Assembly (NCBI RefSeq): GCF_900221005.1
Contig: NZ_OBQI01000007.1
Span: forward strand, 1 to 64,000
Direction: 5' to 3'
DNA length: 64,000 bases
Source of the DNA: Blastococcus aggregatus
Lineage (GTDB): Bacteria; Actinomycetota; Actinomycetes; Mycobacteriales; Geodermatophilaceae
The translations under genes were made by a program, and so were the position numbers. How positions within the stretch are numbered: the first letter of the stretch is position 1; the number at the start of each line of letters is the position of its first letter. A model generated the notes under the pieces. The model did not search any database. It worked only from the letters and a program-made list of their open reading frames with translations, and was not told where the DNA came from. Below, in pieces: positions 17,026-29,447 of the stretch.

Positions 17026-18969
17026 ATGACTGCAGAGCTCCGCACGACCGCCGGCGAGTCGCTGTACCCGCGACTCGAGCCGCTGCTGGCCCAGATCCAG
17101 AAGCCCATCCAGTACGTGGGCGGTGAGCTCAACGCCCAGGTGAAGCACTGGGACGCAGCCAGCGTCCACTGGGCGCTGATGTACCCCGACGCCTACGAGG
17201 TCGGGCTGCCCAACCAGGGCCTGATGATCCTCTACGAGGTCCTCAACGAGCGCGCCGACGCCCTGGCCGAGCGCACCTACGCCGTCTGGCCCGACCTCGC
17301 CGCCCTGATGCGCGAGCACGGCGTCCCGCAGTTCACCGTCGACGGGCACCGTGCCGTCGCCGACTTCGACGTGCTCGGCGTCAGCTTCGCCACCGAGCTC
17401 GGCTACACGAACCTGCTCGAGGCGCTCGACCTCGCCGGCGTCCCGCTGCACGCGGTCGACCGCGACGAGAGCCACCCGGTCGTCGTCGCCGGCGGGCACG
17501 CCGCCTTCAACCCCGAGCCGGTCGCCGACTTCGTCGACTGCGCCGTCCTCGGCGACGGCGAGCAGGTCGTCGGCGACATCACCGACGTCGTCAAGGCGTG
17601 GAAGGCCGAGGACCGCCCCGGCGGCCGCGAGGAGCTGCTCGCCCGGCTGGCCCGGGTGGACGGCGTCTACGTCCCCCGCTTCTACGCGATGTCCTACGGC
17701 GACGACGGCGCCATCGCGGCCGTCACCCCCACCCGTGACGACGTGCCGGAGAAGGTCGGCAAGCGCACCGTCATGGACCTCGACGAGTGGCCCTACCCGA
17801 AGCAGCCGCTGGTGCCGCTGGCCGAGAGCGTCCACGAGCGCATGAGCGTGGAGATCTTCCGCGGCTGCACCCGGGGCTGCCGGTTCTGCCAGGCCGGGAT
17901 GATCACCCGCCCGGTGCGCGAGCGGACGATCACCGGCATCGGCTCGATGGTCGACGCCGGCCTCAAGGCGACCGGCTACGAGGAGGTCGGGCTGCTCAGC
18001 CTCTCCAGCGCCGACCACTCGGAGATCGGGCAGCTGGCCAAGGAGCTCGCCGACCGCTACGAGGGCACCAACACCGGCCTGAGCCTCCCGTCGACCCGCG
18101 TCGACGCCTTCAACGTGACGCTGGCCAACGAGCTGTCCCGCAACGGCCGGCGCAGCGGCCTGACCTTCGCCCCCGAGGGGGGCAGCGAGCGGATCCGCCG
18201 GGTCATCAACAAGACGGTGTCCAAGGAGGACCTCGTCCGCACGGTGACGACGGCGTACGCGAACGGCTGGACGCAGGTGAAGCTCTACTTCATGTGCGGT
18301 CTGCCGACCGAGACCGACGAGGACGTCCTGGAGATCGCCGACCTGGCGGTCGAGGTCATCCGCGCCGGCCGCGAGGCCAGCGGCCGCAAGGACATCCGCT
18401 GCACCGTCTCCATCGGTGGCTTCGTGCCCAAGCCGCACACCCCGTTCCAGTGGGCGAGCCAGGCCAGCCCCGAGACGATCGACAGCCGGCTCCGGCTGCT
18501 CCGCGCGAAGATCAACGAGGACCGCAAGATCGGCCGTTCCATCGGGCTGCGCTACCACGACGGCAAGCCGGGAGCGATCGAGGGCCTGCTCTCCCGCGGC
18601 GACCGCCGCGTCGGCCGGGTCATCGAGCGCGTGTGGCGCGAGGGTGGCCGGTTCGACGGCTGGAGCGAGCACTTCTCCTACGACCGCTGGGTCGCCGCCG
18701 CCACCGAGGAGCTGGCGCCCTTCGGCGTCGACCTCGACTGGTACACCACCCGCGAGCGCACCGAGCACGAGATCCTGCCCTGGGACCACCTGGACTCCGG
18801 GCTGGACAAGGAGTGGCTCTGGGAGGACTGGCAGGCCGCGATCTCCGAGGACGAGGTGGCCGACTGCCGCTGGACCCCCTGCTACGACTGCGGCGTCTGC
18901 CCGACCAACGGCACGGAGATCCAGATCGGCCCCACCGGCCGCAGCCTGCTGCCGCTCACGGTCGTCTGA
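17026..18969 (+). CDS. TIGR03960-type B12-binding / radical SAM protein
   Basis: 647 residues. An N-terminal cobalamin-binding-like domain precedes a radical SAM domain whose cluster cysteines are Cys281, Cys285 and Cys288 (CTRGCRFC). The tail carries further cysteines (CYDCGVC). The family is almost always followed by the TIGR03936 partner, as here, and its reaction is unknown. The ATG at 17026 lies nine bases after a TACCCT box. The stop overlaps the next ATG (TGATG), indicating coupled translation. Confidence 0.9.
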   Translation: MTAELRTTAGESLYPRLEPLLAQIQKPIQYVGGELNAQVKHWDAASVHWALMYPDAYEVGLPNQGLMILYEVLNERADALAERTYAVWPDLAALMREHGVPQFTVDGHRAVADFDVLGVSFATELGYTNLLEALDLAGVPLHAVDRDESHPVVVAGGHAAFNPEPVADFVDCAVLGDGEQVVGDITDVVKAWKAEDRPGGREELLARLARVDGVYVPRFYAMSYGDDGAIAAVTPTRDDVPEKVGKRTVMDLDEWPYPKQPLVPLAESVHERMSVEIFRGCTRGCRFCQAGMITRPVRERTITGIGSMVDAGLKATGYEEVGLLSLSSADHSEIGQLAKELADRYEGTNTGLSLPSTRVDAFNVTLANELSRNGRRSGLTFAPEGGSERIRRVINKTVSKEDLVRTVTTAYANGWTQVKLYFMCGLPTETDEDVLEIADLAVEVIRAGREASGRKDIRCTVSIGGFVPKPHTPFQWASQASPETIDSRLRLLRAKINEDRKIGRSIGLRYHDGKPGAIEGLLSRGDRRVGRVIERVWREGGRFDGWSEHFSYDRWVAAATEELAPFGVDLDWYTTRERTEHEILPWDHLDSGLDKEWLWEDWQAAISEDEVADCRWTPCYDCGVCPTNGTEIQIGPTGRSLLPLTVV

Positions 18970-19736
18970 TGGGCCGCCAGCCCGACGGTCCGCCGCCGCC
19001 GCCCACGGTCCAGAAGCTGCGCATCCGCTACGCCAAGCGCGGGCGGCTGCGGTTCGCCTCGCACCGCGACCTGGCCCGGGCCCTGGAGCGGGCGCTGCGC
19101 CGGGCCCGGGTGCCGATGGCGTTCTCCGCCGGCTTCAGTCCGCACCCGAAGATCTCCTACCTCGGGGCCGCGCCGACCGGCGCGGCCAGCGAGGCGGAGT
19201 ACGTCGAGATCGGCCTCTCGGTCCGCTGCGACCCCGAGGCCGTCCGGGTCGCCCTGGACGATTCCCTGCCCGAGGACATCGCCGTCCTCGAGTGCGTGGA
19301 GGCAGGGGCGGGGACGGGCTCGCTGGCCGACCGGATCGACACCTCGGTCTGGCGGGTGGAGCTGCCCGGGCTCGACCCGGACGAGCTGGCGCGGGCGGTC
19401 GAGGCGTTCCTGGCCGCCGACGTGGTGACCGTCGCGAAGCGCACCAAGAACGGCCTCAGGGACATCGATGCCCGCCCGTCGGTGGCCAGCGCGTCGGCCT
19501 CGACCGGGGCAGGTTGTGCCATACTGCACATGGTCGTCCGGCAGGGAACGCCCGTCGTACGACCGGACGACGTGTTGGCCGCTCTGGCTGCCGTCGCCGA
19601 CCTGCACCCGCCGTTGCCCCCCCGGGCCGTGCGTGAGGCGCAGGGCCGGCTCGACGGCACCGGGACAGTGGCCGATCCGCTCGGCCCGGACCGCACTGCG
19701 GGAGCCCCCGACCAGGAGGCGCACGCGACGGTCTGA
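18969..19736 (+). CDS. TIGR03936 / DUF2344 family protein
   Basis: 255 residues. The N-terminal KLRIRYAKRGRLRFASHRDL and the FSPHPKIS motif mark TIGR03936, the constant partner of the preceding radical SAM protein. In other bacteria the two are fused or adjacent to RNase E/G, and rne is indeed next. A role in RNA modification or maturation has been guessed from that neighbourhood but is unproven. The ATG overlaps the upstream stop by one base. Confidence 0.87.
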   Translation: MGRQPDGPPPPPTVQKLRIRYAKRGRLRFASHRDLARALERALRRARVPMAFSAGFSPHPKISYLGAAPTGAASEAEYVEIGLSVRCDPEAVRVALDDSLPEDIAVLECVEAGAGTGSLADRIDTSVWRVELPGLDPDELARAVEAFLAADVVTVAKRTKNGLRDIDARPSVASASASTGAGCAILHMVVRQGTPVVRPDDVLAALAAVADLHPPLPPRAVREAQGRLDGTGTVADPLGPDRTAGAPDQEAHATV

Positions 19737-20076
19737 CCAGCGGAGGCCCACGGGGCTCGCGCACCGTCGCCGCGACACGGCTGCCAGACGTGCCGCACCC
19801 GCAGACCAGCGCCACCGAGACCACAGCACCAGCGGAACCACCGCACCACCGAGATCCACCCGGCACCACCGCACCCAGCCCCAGCGGGTGCGGGCACCAC
19901 CCTCCGCAGTTCGGCTCCCCGCCGCGGCAACCGTCGCGCGAGAGCCGCCCACAGACTTCGCAGGACGAGCTTGCCGCCGTACCCCGTGCGACGCCTCGCC
20001 CCGCCCGATTCCGTGCTCCTGCGCGGCCGCCGGTCATCCGATCGGCGCCCGGGAGCACATGAGGAGACGAGCCCTC
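19737..20076 (+). other. rne upstream region with C/A-rich leader
   Basis: There is no supportable gene in these 340 bp. From about 19790 to 19895 the + strand is strikingly rich in C and A with few G or T (runs of ACC and CAC), so the RNA would be unstructured and Rho-loading-like. Long 5' leaders that allow self-regulation are known for rne in several bacteria. GAGGAG at 20062-20067 is the ribosome-binding site for the GTG at 20077. Confidence 0.4.
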
Positions 20077-23127
<3,051 letters not shown>

Positions 23128-23133
23128 GCGGAG

Positions 23134-23174
23134 GGCTCCTCCGCCCGCCCCCGCGGGACGTGGGCGGAGGAGCC
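23134..23174 (+). terminator. Terminator hairpin after rne
   Basis: GGCTCCTCCGCCC (23134-23146) pairs perfectly with GGGCGGAGGAGCC (23162-23174), a 13-bp stem with a 15-base loop, immediately after the rne stop. Confidence 0.8.
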
Positions 23175-23186
23175 GCCGAGGTCACG

Positions 23187-23215
23187 TCGACCCGGCTCCC
23201 GGGCTCAGGTACGCT
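23187..23215 (+). promoter_or_regulatory. Promoter for rplU-rpmA
   Basis: TCGACC (23187-23192), a 17-bp spacer and TACGCT (23210-23215) form a plausible housekeeping promoter just past the rne terminator. It would give a leader of roughly 130 bases before rplU. I recognise no L21 leader motif in it. Confidence 0.45.
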
Positions 23216-23356
23216 GGTCGGGTTGCATCGCCACCGCGCGGGCGCCTTCGGGTGCCGCCGGGTCAGGCGTCCGCAGCCCGTCCAGCACCCGGCGCCCGAT
23301 CGGTCGTGCGCGCCGGACAGACAGCTGGATACGAAGAAGCTAACGAGGAGTCAGTG

Positions 23357-23668
23357 GTGTACGCAGTGGTGAAGGCCGGTGGCAGCCAGCACAAGGTGGC
23401 CGTGGGCGACACGTTCACGATCAACCGCCTGGCGGGTGCGACCGGCGACAGCGTCGCCCTGCCGGCGATCCTCCTGGTCGACGGGGAGACCGTGACCAGC
23501 GACGCCGCGGCCCTGGCCAAGGTGACCGTGACCGGCGAGATCGTCGAGCACGGCAAGGGTCCCAAGATCCGCATCCACAAGTTCAAGAACAAGACCGGTT
23601 ACCACAAGCGGCAGGGGCACCGTCAGCCCCTGACCAGCGTCGTGGTCCGCGACATCTCGAAGGGCTGA
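23357..23668 (+). CDS. rplU: 50S ribosomal protein L21
   Basis: 103 residues beginning [14 protein letters not shown], the standard L21 N-terminus, with [14 protein letters not shown] near the C-terminus. Two GTG codons stand in tandem; the second (23357) leaves six bases after GAGGAG (23345-23350) and gives the canonical N-terminus. rpmA follows seven bases later, the universal pairing. Confidence 0.95.
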   Translation: MYAVVKAGGSQHKVAVGDTFTINRLAGATGDSVALPAILLVDGETVTSDAAALAKVTVTGEIVEHGKGPKIRIHKFKNKTGYHKRQGHRQPLTSVVVRDISKG

Positions 23669-23675
23669 CCTCGAC

Positions 23676-23933
23676 ATGGCACACAAGAAGGGCGCATCGT
23701 CGTCCCGCAACGGTCGCGACTCGAACGCCCAGCGACTCGGCGTGAAGCGCTTCGGCGGCCAGGTCGTCAAGGCCGGCGAGATCATCGTCCGTCAGCGCGG
23801 CACCCACTTCCACCCGGGTCTCGGTGTCGGCCGGGGCAGCGACGACACGCTGTTCGCGCTGGCTCCCGGCTCGGTCACCTTCGGCACGCGCCGCGGGCGG
23901 AAGACCATCTCCATCAGCGCCGTCGAGGCCTGA
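23676..23933 (+). CDS. rpmA: 50S ribosomal protein L27
   Basis: 85 residues starting [16 protein letters not shown], the conserved L27 N-terminus that reaches the peptidyl-transferase centre. There is no cleavable extension of the Firmicutes type. It is co-transcribed with rplU. A 14-bp hairpin downstream separates it from obgE. Confidence 0.97.
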   Translation: MAHKKGASSSRNGRDSNAQRLGVKRFGGQVVKAGEIIVRQRGTHFHPGLGVGRGSDDTLFALAPGSVTFGTRRGRKTISISAVEA

Positions 23934-23995
23934 GCACCATCCCCTGCTCCGGCAGGGGGCCGGCCCTTCCGGGGCCGCAGCACATTCGTGTCGCG

Positions 23996-24028
23996 ACGAG
24001 CGCACGGGCGACCTGCCCGTGCGCTCGT
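23996..24028 (+). terminator. Strong hairpin between rpmA and obgE
   Basis: ACGAGCGCACGGGC (23996-24009) and its exact complement (24015-24028) form a 14-bp stem with loop GACCT. The stem ends 29 bases before the obgE TTG. It is either the rpmA terminator or a partial attenuator and processing site for obgE, because there is little room for a separate obgE promoter after it. Confidence 0.65.
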
Positions 24029-24057
24029 GGCGCTTAGCAGGTAGGAGGCGACCGCTC

Positions 24058-25548
24058 TTGGCCGCTTTCGTCGATCGAGTGGTCCTGTACGTGGCGGCCG
24101 GCAACGGTGGCCACGGCGTCTCCTCGGTCCATCGGGAGAAGTTCAAGCCCCTCGGCGGACCCGACGGCGGCAACGGCGGCGACGGCGGGGACGTCGTCCT
24201 CGAGGTCGACCCCAACGTGCACACGCTGCTGGACTTCCACCACCACCCGCACCAGAAGGCCGGCAACGGCAAGCCGGGCGAGGGCAGCAACCGCCACGGC
24301 GGCAAGGGCGAGGACCGGGTCCTCAAGGTGCCGGCCGGCACGGTCGTCAGCACGCCCGACGGCCGGGTCGTCGCCGACCTCGTCGGCGCCGGCACCCGCG
24401 TCGTGCTCGCCAAGGGCGGCCGGGGTGGGCTCGGCAACGCCGCGCTGGCCAACGCCCGCCGCAAGGCTCCCGGCTTCGCGCTGCTCGGTGAGCCCGGCGA
24501 GACGTTCGACGCCGTCATCGAGCTCAAGAGCATCGCCGACGTCGGCCTGGTCGGGTTCCCGTCGGCGGGCAAGTCCTCGCTGATCGCGGCGATGTCGTCG
24601 GCCCGCCCGAAGATCGCCGACTACCCCTTCACCACGCTGGTGCCCAACCTCGGCGTGATCCGCTCCGGCGACACCGTCTACACGATGGCCGACGTCCCGG
24701 GCCTGATCCCGGGCGCCTCCACCGGCAAGGGCCTCGGCGTGCAGTTCCTCCGCCACGTCGAGCGCTGCGCCGTGCTCGTGCACGTCGTCGACATGGCCAC
24801 GATGGAGCCCGGGCGCGACCCGGAGAGCGACATCGAGGCCCTCGAGCACGAGCTGGCCGAGTACGGCGGTGACGAGCTCGACCTCGTCGGGCGGCTGCGG
24901 ATCGCCGTCCTCAACAAGATCGACGTGCCGGACGCCCGGGAGCTGGTCGACCTGGTGCGCGCCACGCTCGAGGCGCGCGGCCTGGCCGTCTACCCGGTGA
25001 GTGCGGCCACGGGGGAGGGCTTCAAGGAGTTCGGCTTCGCCCTCGCCGCGGCGGTCGAGGAGCACCGCGCGAGCCTGCCGCCCATGGAGCCGGCCCGCGT
25101 CACCGTCACGCCCAAGGCGGTCGACGACTCCGGGTTCACCGTGGAGCGCGACACCGAGTTCGACACCGGCGGCTTCCTCGTGCACGGCGTCCGGCCCGAG
25201 CGCTGGGTCCGCCAGACCGACTTCAACAACGACGAGGCCGTCGGCTTCCTCGCCGACCGGCTCAACCGGCTCGGTGTGGAGGAGGCGCTGGCCAAGGCGG
25301 GCGCCGTCCGCGGCGACGCGGTCACCATCGGCGGGGTCACCTTCGACTGGGAGCCCCAGCTGCCGGCCGGCACGCTCACCGCCGAGGAGTCCGCCGGCCT
25401 GGGCGGGCGCGGCACCGACCGCCGCATCGACGCGCCGCACCGCGTGCGCGCCGAGGAACGGCTCGCGGCCAAGAAGGCCCGCCGCATGCCCTACGAGCTC
25501 AGCGAGCCGGGGTGGACCGAGGACGACCTGCCGGAGGACGCGCGGTGA
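24058..25548 (+). CDS. obgE: Obg-type GTPase
   Basis: A ribosome-assembly and stress GTPase of 496 residues. The glycine-rich Obg fold ([19 protein letters not shown]) is followed by the G domain with GFPSAGKSS near 167, the G3 DVPGLI and NKID, and a C-terminal OCT domain typical of actinobacterial Obg. The start is TTG at 24058, placed ten bases after GGAGG; no better ATG or GTG gives the FVDRVVLYV beginning. A rare start codon behind a hairpin may keep expression low. It overlaps proB. Confidence 0.93.
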   Translation: MAAFVDRVVLYVAAGNGGHGVSSVHREKFKPLGGPDGGNGGDGGDVVLEVDPNVHTLLDFHHHPHQKAGNGKPGEGSNRHGGKGEDRVLKVPAGTVVSTPDGRVVADLVGAGTRVVLAKGGRGGLGNAALANARRKAPGFALLGEPGETFDAVIELKSIADVGLVGFPSAGKSSLIAAMSSARPKIADYPFTTLVPNLGVIRSGDTVYTMADVPGLIPGASTGKGLGVQFLRHVERCAVLVHVVDMATMEPGRDPESDIEALEHELAEYGGDELDLVGRLRIAVLNKIDVPDARELVDLVRATLEARGLAVYPVSAATGEGFKEFGFALAAAVEEHRASLPPMEPARVTVTPKAVDDSGFTVERDTEFDTGGFLVHGVRPERWVRQTDFNNDEAVGFLADRLNRLGVEEALAKAGAVRGDAVTIGGVTFDWEPQLPAGTLTAEESAGLGGRGTDRRIDAPHRVRAEERLAAKKARRMPYELSEPGWTEDDLPEDAR

Positions 25549-26660
25549 GCGCGCGCCCGGAGATCGGGGGCGCTCGGCGCGTCGTGGTCAAGGTCGGCTC
25601 CTCCTCGCTCACCACGCTGCCCGGCGGGCTGGACACCGAGAAGCTGACGGCGCTGGTCGACGTCCTGGGTGCCGTGCGCGCCGCGGGCCGCGAGGTCGTG
25701 CTGGTCTCCTCGGGCGCCATCGCGGCCGGGCTCGCCCCGCTCGGGCTGCAGGGCCGCCCCCGCGACCTGGCGACGGCGCAGGCCGCGGCCAGCGTCGGGC
25801 AGCTCCGGCTCGTGCAGACCTACGCCGATGCGTTCGCGCGGCACGGGGTGACCGTCGGCCAGGTGCTCCTGACCGCCGACGACCTCACCCGGCGCGGCCA
25901 CTACCGGAACGCGCACCGGACCGTCGAGCGGCTGCTCGCCCTCGGGGTGCTGCCGGTCGTCAACGAGAACGACACGGTGGCCACCGAGGAGATCCGCTTC
26001 GGCGACAACGACCGGCTCGCCGCCCTCGTCGCACACGTGGCGCAGGCCGACGCGCTCGTCCTGCTCTCCGATGTCGACGGCGTCTACGACGGCGATCCCC
26101 GCTCGGGCCCGGCGTCGCTGGTCGACACCGTCCGCGAGCCCGCCGACCTCGCTGCCGTCACCCTCGGCACCGCCACGCGCAACGGCGTCGGCACAGGCGG
26201 CATGGCGACCAAGGTCGAGGCCGCCTTCATCGCCGCGCACGCGGGCGTCCCCGTCGTCGTCACGTCGACCGCGCAGGCCGCCGCCGCGCTGGCCGGGGAG
26301 CGGGTGGGCACCCTGTTCCAGCCGATGGGCCGGCGGCCCAGCGCCCGCCAGTTCTGGCTGCGCTACGCCAGCCGTCCGCGCGGCCGGCTGGTCCTGGACG
26401 ACGGTGCGGTGGAGGCGGTCCGCGAGCGGCACGCCTCGCTGCTGGCCGCCGGCATCACCGCGGTGTCGGGCGAGTTCGTCGCCGACGACCCGGTCGAGCT
26501 GGTCGGGCTCGACGGCACGGTGGTCGCCCGCGGGCTGGTCGCCTACGACGCCTCCGAGCTGCCCCGGCTGCTCGGGCACAAGACCGGCGACCTGCCGCCG
26601 GAGTACCGCCGCGAGGTGGTGCACCGCGACGAGATGGTGCTCGTCCGCCGCCGCACCTGA
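25545..26660 (+). CDS. proB: Glutamate 5-kinase
   Basis: First step of proline synthesis, 371 residues. An amino-acid-kinase domain ([32 protein letters not shown]) is followed by a C-terminal PUA domain from about 275. Its GTG overlaps the obgE stop by four bases (GTGA), so the two are coupled. proA, normally next, lies 3.8 kb away because def and a zinc cluster intervene. Confidence 0.95.
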   Translation: MSARPEIGGARRVVVKVGSSSLTTLPGGLDTEKLTALVDVLGAVRAAGREVVLVSSGAIAAGLAPLGLQGRPRDLATAQAAASVGQLRLVQTYADAFARHGVTVGQVLLTADDLTRRGHYRNAHRTVERLLALGVLPVVNENDTVATEEIRFGDNDRLAALVAHVAQADALVLLSDVDGVYDGDPRSGPASLVDTVREPADLAAVTLGTATRNGVGTGGMATKVEAAFIAAHAGVPVVVTSTAQAAAALAGERVGTLFQPMGRRPSARQFWLRYASRPRGRLVLDDGAVEAVRERHASLLAAGITAVSGEFVADDPVELVGLDGTVVARGLVAYDASELPRLLGHKTGDLPPEYRREVVHRDEMVLVRRRT

Positions 26661-26706
26661 GCGGGGGCCGGACGAGGCGGCGGAGGTCGGCTGAGAGACT
26701 GGGACC

Positions 26707-27189
26707 GTGACGATCCGCCCCATCCGCGAGCTCGGCGACCCGGTCCTGCGCACCCCCTCCGACGAGGTGACCGCCTTCGACGGCTGGCTGGCCGCGCTGG
26801 TGCGCGACCTCGAGGAGACCGTGGACCACCCCGGGCGGGCCGGGGTGGCCGCACCGCAGATCGGTGTCAACGTCCGCGCGTTCTCCTACAACATCGACGG
26901 CGTGATCGGGCACATGGTCAACCCCGTGATCGTCGAGCGCTCCGAGGAGATCCAGGACGGCGACGAGGGGTGCCTGTCCGTTCCCGGGATCTGGGCGCCG
27001 ACGGTGCGGTCGCTGCGCTGCGTCGCCGAGGGCTTCGACGTCACCGGCGCGCCGCTGCGCATCGAGGGCGAGGGCCTGATGGCCCGCTGCCTGCAGCACG
27101 AGGTCGACCACCTCGACGGGAAGCTCTTCCTCGACCGGCTCAGCGGGGATGCCCGCAAGGCCGCGTTCCGGGCGCTCCGCGAGCGCTGA
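26707..27189 (+). CDS. def: Peptide deformylase
   Basis: Removes the formyl group from nascent N-terminal methionine. The 160-residue protein has all three family motifs: GVAAPQIG, EGCLSVPG (metal-binding Cys) and QHEVDHLDG (two metal His and catalytic Glu). The GTG start lies six bases after GAGACT, a -10-like box. It converges with zur 14 bp downstream. A second deformylase elsewhere in the genome is possible. Confidence 0.94.
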   Translation: MTIRPIRELGDPVLRTPSDEVTAFDGWLAALVRDLEETVDHPGRAGVAAPQIGVNVRAFSYNIDGVIGHMVNPVIVERSEEIQDGDEGCLSVPGIWAPTVRSLRCVAEGFDVTGAPLRIEGEGLMARCLQHEVDHLDGKLFLDRLSGDARKAAFRALRER

Positions 27190-27203
27190 GTCCGGGCGCG
27201 GCG

Positions 27204-27608
27204 TCAGGCCGCGCAGTCGGCGCAGGTGCCGAACAGCTCCATCCGGTGGCCGACGTCGGCGAACCCGTGCTCGGCGGCGACCCGGCGGGCCCACCGCTCC
27301 ACCGGCGGGTCGCTGATCTCGACGGCGCGACCGCACTCGCGGCACACCAGGTGGTGGTGGTGCACCGTGGAGCAGCGGCGGTAGGACGCCTCGCCGTCCT
27401 CGCCCCGGAGCACGTCGACGCGGCCGTCCTCGACCAGGCACTGCAGGCCGCGGTAGACCGTCGCCAGCCCCACCCGCTCGCCCCGCCGGCCCAGGAGGCC
27501 GTGCAGCTCCTGCGCCGTGCGGAAGCCGTCGAGCTCCTCGAGCAGGCCCAGGAGCGCGCTGCGCTGGCGGGTCGCCGGCCGGGGAGCGGGGGAGGAGGGT
27601 GCGCTCAC
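27204..27608 (-). CDS. zur: Fur-family zinc uptake regulator
   Basis: 134 residues. The winged helix comes first, with LATVYRGLQ as the recognition region, then the Fur metal-binding segment STVHHHHLVCRECG and a C-terminal CADC. The two CxxC pairs form the structural zinc site. It is the last gene of znuA-znuC-znuB-zur; its GTG overlaps the znuB stop by four bases. Position and partners indicate Zur rather than Fur. A matching palindrome overlaps the znuA start, so it probably represses its own operon. Confidence 0.9.
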   Translation of the reverse strand: MSAPSSPAPRPATRQRSALLGLLEELDGFRTAQELHGLLGRRGERVGLATVYRGLQCLVEDGRVDVLRGEDGEASYRRCSTVHHHHLVCRECGRAVEISDPPVERWARRVAAEHGFADVGHRMELFGTCADCAA

Positions 27609-28624
27609 GGGGTGCTCCGGGGCGGCGCGGGGACGGCGTGCTCGCCGTGCTCGTCGTAGTGCACGCCCGAGCCGGTCCGGTGCGGCGCGTGCCGGTGGCC
27701 GTCGTGGTCGTAGTCGACGTGGTCGCCGTGCGGCACCGGCGGGTGCCCGCAGTCCTGGCCGTGCTCGTGCGGATGGGCGCCGTGCACGTCGGCCCGGCGC
27801 CGGTGCCGGCGGCGGGCGGTCGTCTCGTGCACGGCCACGGCGAGGGAGACCACGAGGAACAGTGCGATCGCGAGCAGCACGATCGTCCCGCCCGACGGAG
27901 TGCCGGTGTAGTACGACGTCGCCGTCCCGGACAGGCTGACCACGAGGCCGATCGCGCATCCCAGGAGCACCGTCTGGCGGAAGCTGCGGGCGACCAGCTG
28001 CGCCACCGCGCACGGCACGATCATCAGGGCGCTGATGAGCAGCAGGCCGACCACGCGCATGGAGAGCACCACGGTCGAGGCGACCAGGGCCGCCAGCACG
28101 ATGTTGAGCCGGAGCACCGGGAGCCCGACGGCGCGGGCGTACTCCTCGTCGTCGCTCACGGCGTACAGCCGCTGCCCCAGCAGGCCGACGACGACCAGCA
28201 CCACGACGGCGATCACGGCGAAGACGGCGACGTCGGAGCCGCTCGTGGTGGTGATCGCGCCGAACAGGTAGGCGTCGAGATTGGTGGCCTGTCCCTGGGG
28301 CGCCAGGCTCAGCAGCACCACGCCCCCGGCGATGCCGCCGTAGAACAGGACGGCGAGGGCGACGTCGCCGCTGGTCCGCCCGCGGGCGCGGACCAGCTCG
28401 ATCAGCACCGCGCCGAGGACGGCCGCGACGAGTGCGGTGCCCACCGGGGCGGTCGAGGTGAGGATGCCGACGGCCACACCGGTGAGCGCGACGTGGCCGA
28501 GGCCGTCGCCGAGCAGCGAGAGCCGGCGCTGGACCAGGAAGATCCCCACGGCGGGCGCGACCAGGCCGACCATGAGCGAGGCCAGCAGGGCCCGCTGCAT
28601 GAACGCGTAGTCGAGGATGTCCAC
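27605..28624 (-). CDS. znuB: Zinc ABC transporter permease with histidine-rich tail
   Basis: ABC-3-type permease of 339 residues with about eight membrane segments within residues 1-270; SLLGDGLGHVAL and LISALMIVPCAVA are family segments. After the membrane part a 65-residue tail carries about 15 histidines (VHGAHPHEHG, DYDHDGHRHAPH, YDEHGEH) plus a cysteine. Such a cytosolic His-rich tail is unusual for ZnuB and could buffer or sense incoming zinc. The GTG at 28624 follows the znuC stop by one base; upstream in-frame starts lie inside znuC. Confidence 0.9.
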   Translation of the reverse strand: MDILDYAFMQRALLASLMVGLVAPAVGIFLVQRRLSLLGDGLGHVALTGVAVGILTSTAPVGTALVAAVLGAVLIELVRARGRTSGDVALAVLFYGGIAGGVVLLSLAPQGQATNLDAYLFGAITTTSGSDVAVFAVIAVVVLVVVGLLGQRLYAVSDDEEYARAVGLPVLRLNIVLAALVASTVVLSMRVVGLLLISALMIVPCAVAQLVARSFRQTVLLGCAIGLVVSLSGTATSYYTGTPSGGTIVLLAIALFLVVSLAVAVHETTARRRHRRRADVHGAHPHEHGQDCGHPPVPHGDHVDYDHDGHRHAPHRTGSGVHYDEHGEHAVPAPPRSTP

Positions 28625-28625
28625 G

Positions 28626-29447
28626 TCAGGCTCCTGCGGTGCGGGGTCGGGCCGAGGGTGGGGTGACCGTGGGCTGGTCGAGCCGGTAGCCCGGCCGGCC
28701 CGGGGGCTGCCCGGCGTCCTCGTGGTGGTGGTGACCGCCACCGGGCTCGGCCTGCGCGCCGGCCAGCGGACCGTCGTAGGTGATCAGGCCGGACTCGACG
28801 ACGACCGCGCGGTGCAGCACGCCCGCGAGCGGCCCGGCCTCGTGGGTGACGACCAGCAGCGTCGTCCCGGCGGCCGAGACGCGGGCGAGGACGCCGGCGA
28901 GGGCCTCCTGGCTGGCGGCGTCCACGCCGGCGGTCGGCTCGTCCATGATCAGCAGCTCGGGCTCGGCGGCGAGCGCGCGGGCGACGAGCACGCGCCGCTG
29001 CTGGCCGCCGGACAGCGAGGCCACCGGGTCCTCCATGCGGTCGCCCATGCCGACGGCGGCCACCGCGTCGGCGACGGCGCGGCGGTCGGCCGCACCCAGC
29101 CGGCGGAACAGCCCCAGGCGCGCCAGCCGGCCCACCGACACGACCTCGCGGACCGTCGCCGGCGCCGCACCGCTGACGGTGTGCCGCTGCGGCACGTAGC
29201 CCACCCGGCCGCGCTCGCGCAGCCGGCCGACCGGGGCGCCGAGCACGGTCACCTCGCCGGCGAGGACGGTGGCCAGTCCGAGCAGGCCGCGGGCGAGGGT
29301 GGTCTTGCCCGAGCCGTTGGAGCCCAGCACGGCGACCGCCTCGCCGGGTGCGACGGCCAGGTCGACCTCCCGGACGATCGGCACGTCGCCGTAGCCGATG
29401 CTCGCCCCGCGCAGGCCGATGGCGCCCTCACCCGTCGTCGGCGTCAT
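28626..29447 (-). CDS. znuC: Zinc ABC transporter ATP-binding protein
   Basis: ABC ATPase of 273 residues with Walker A GSNGSGKT, Q-loop VPQRHTV, signature LSGGQQRR and Walker B LLIMDEPT. The last 45 residues form an extension containing HHHHED, again histidine-rich. The ATG overlaps the znuA stop by four bases. It energises the ZnuB permease. Confidence 0.92.
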   Translation of the reverse strand: MTPTTGEGAIGLRGASIGYGDVPIVREVDLAVAPGEAVAVLGSNGSGKTTLARGLLGLATVLAGEVTVLGAPVGRLRERGRVGYVPQRHTVSGAAPATVREVVSVGRLARLGLFRRLGAADRRAVADAVAAVGMGDRMEDPVASLSGGQQRRVLVARALAAEPELLIMDEPTAGVDAASQEALAGVLARVSAAGTTLLVVTHEAGPLAGVLHRAVVVESGLITYDGPLAGAQAEPGGGHHHHEDAGQPPGRPGYRLDQPTVTPPSARPRTAGA

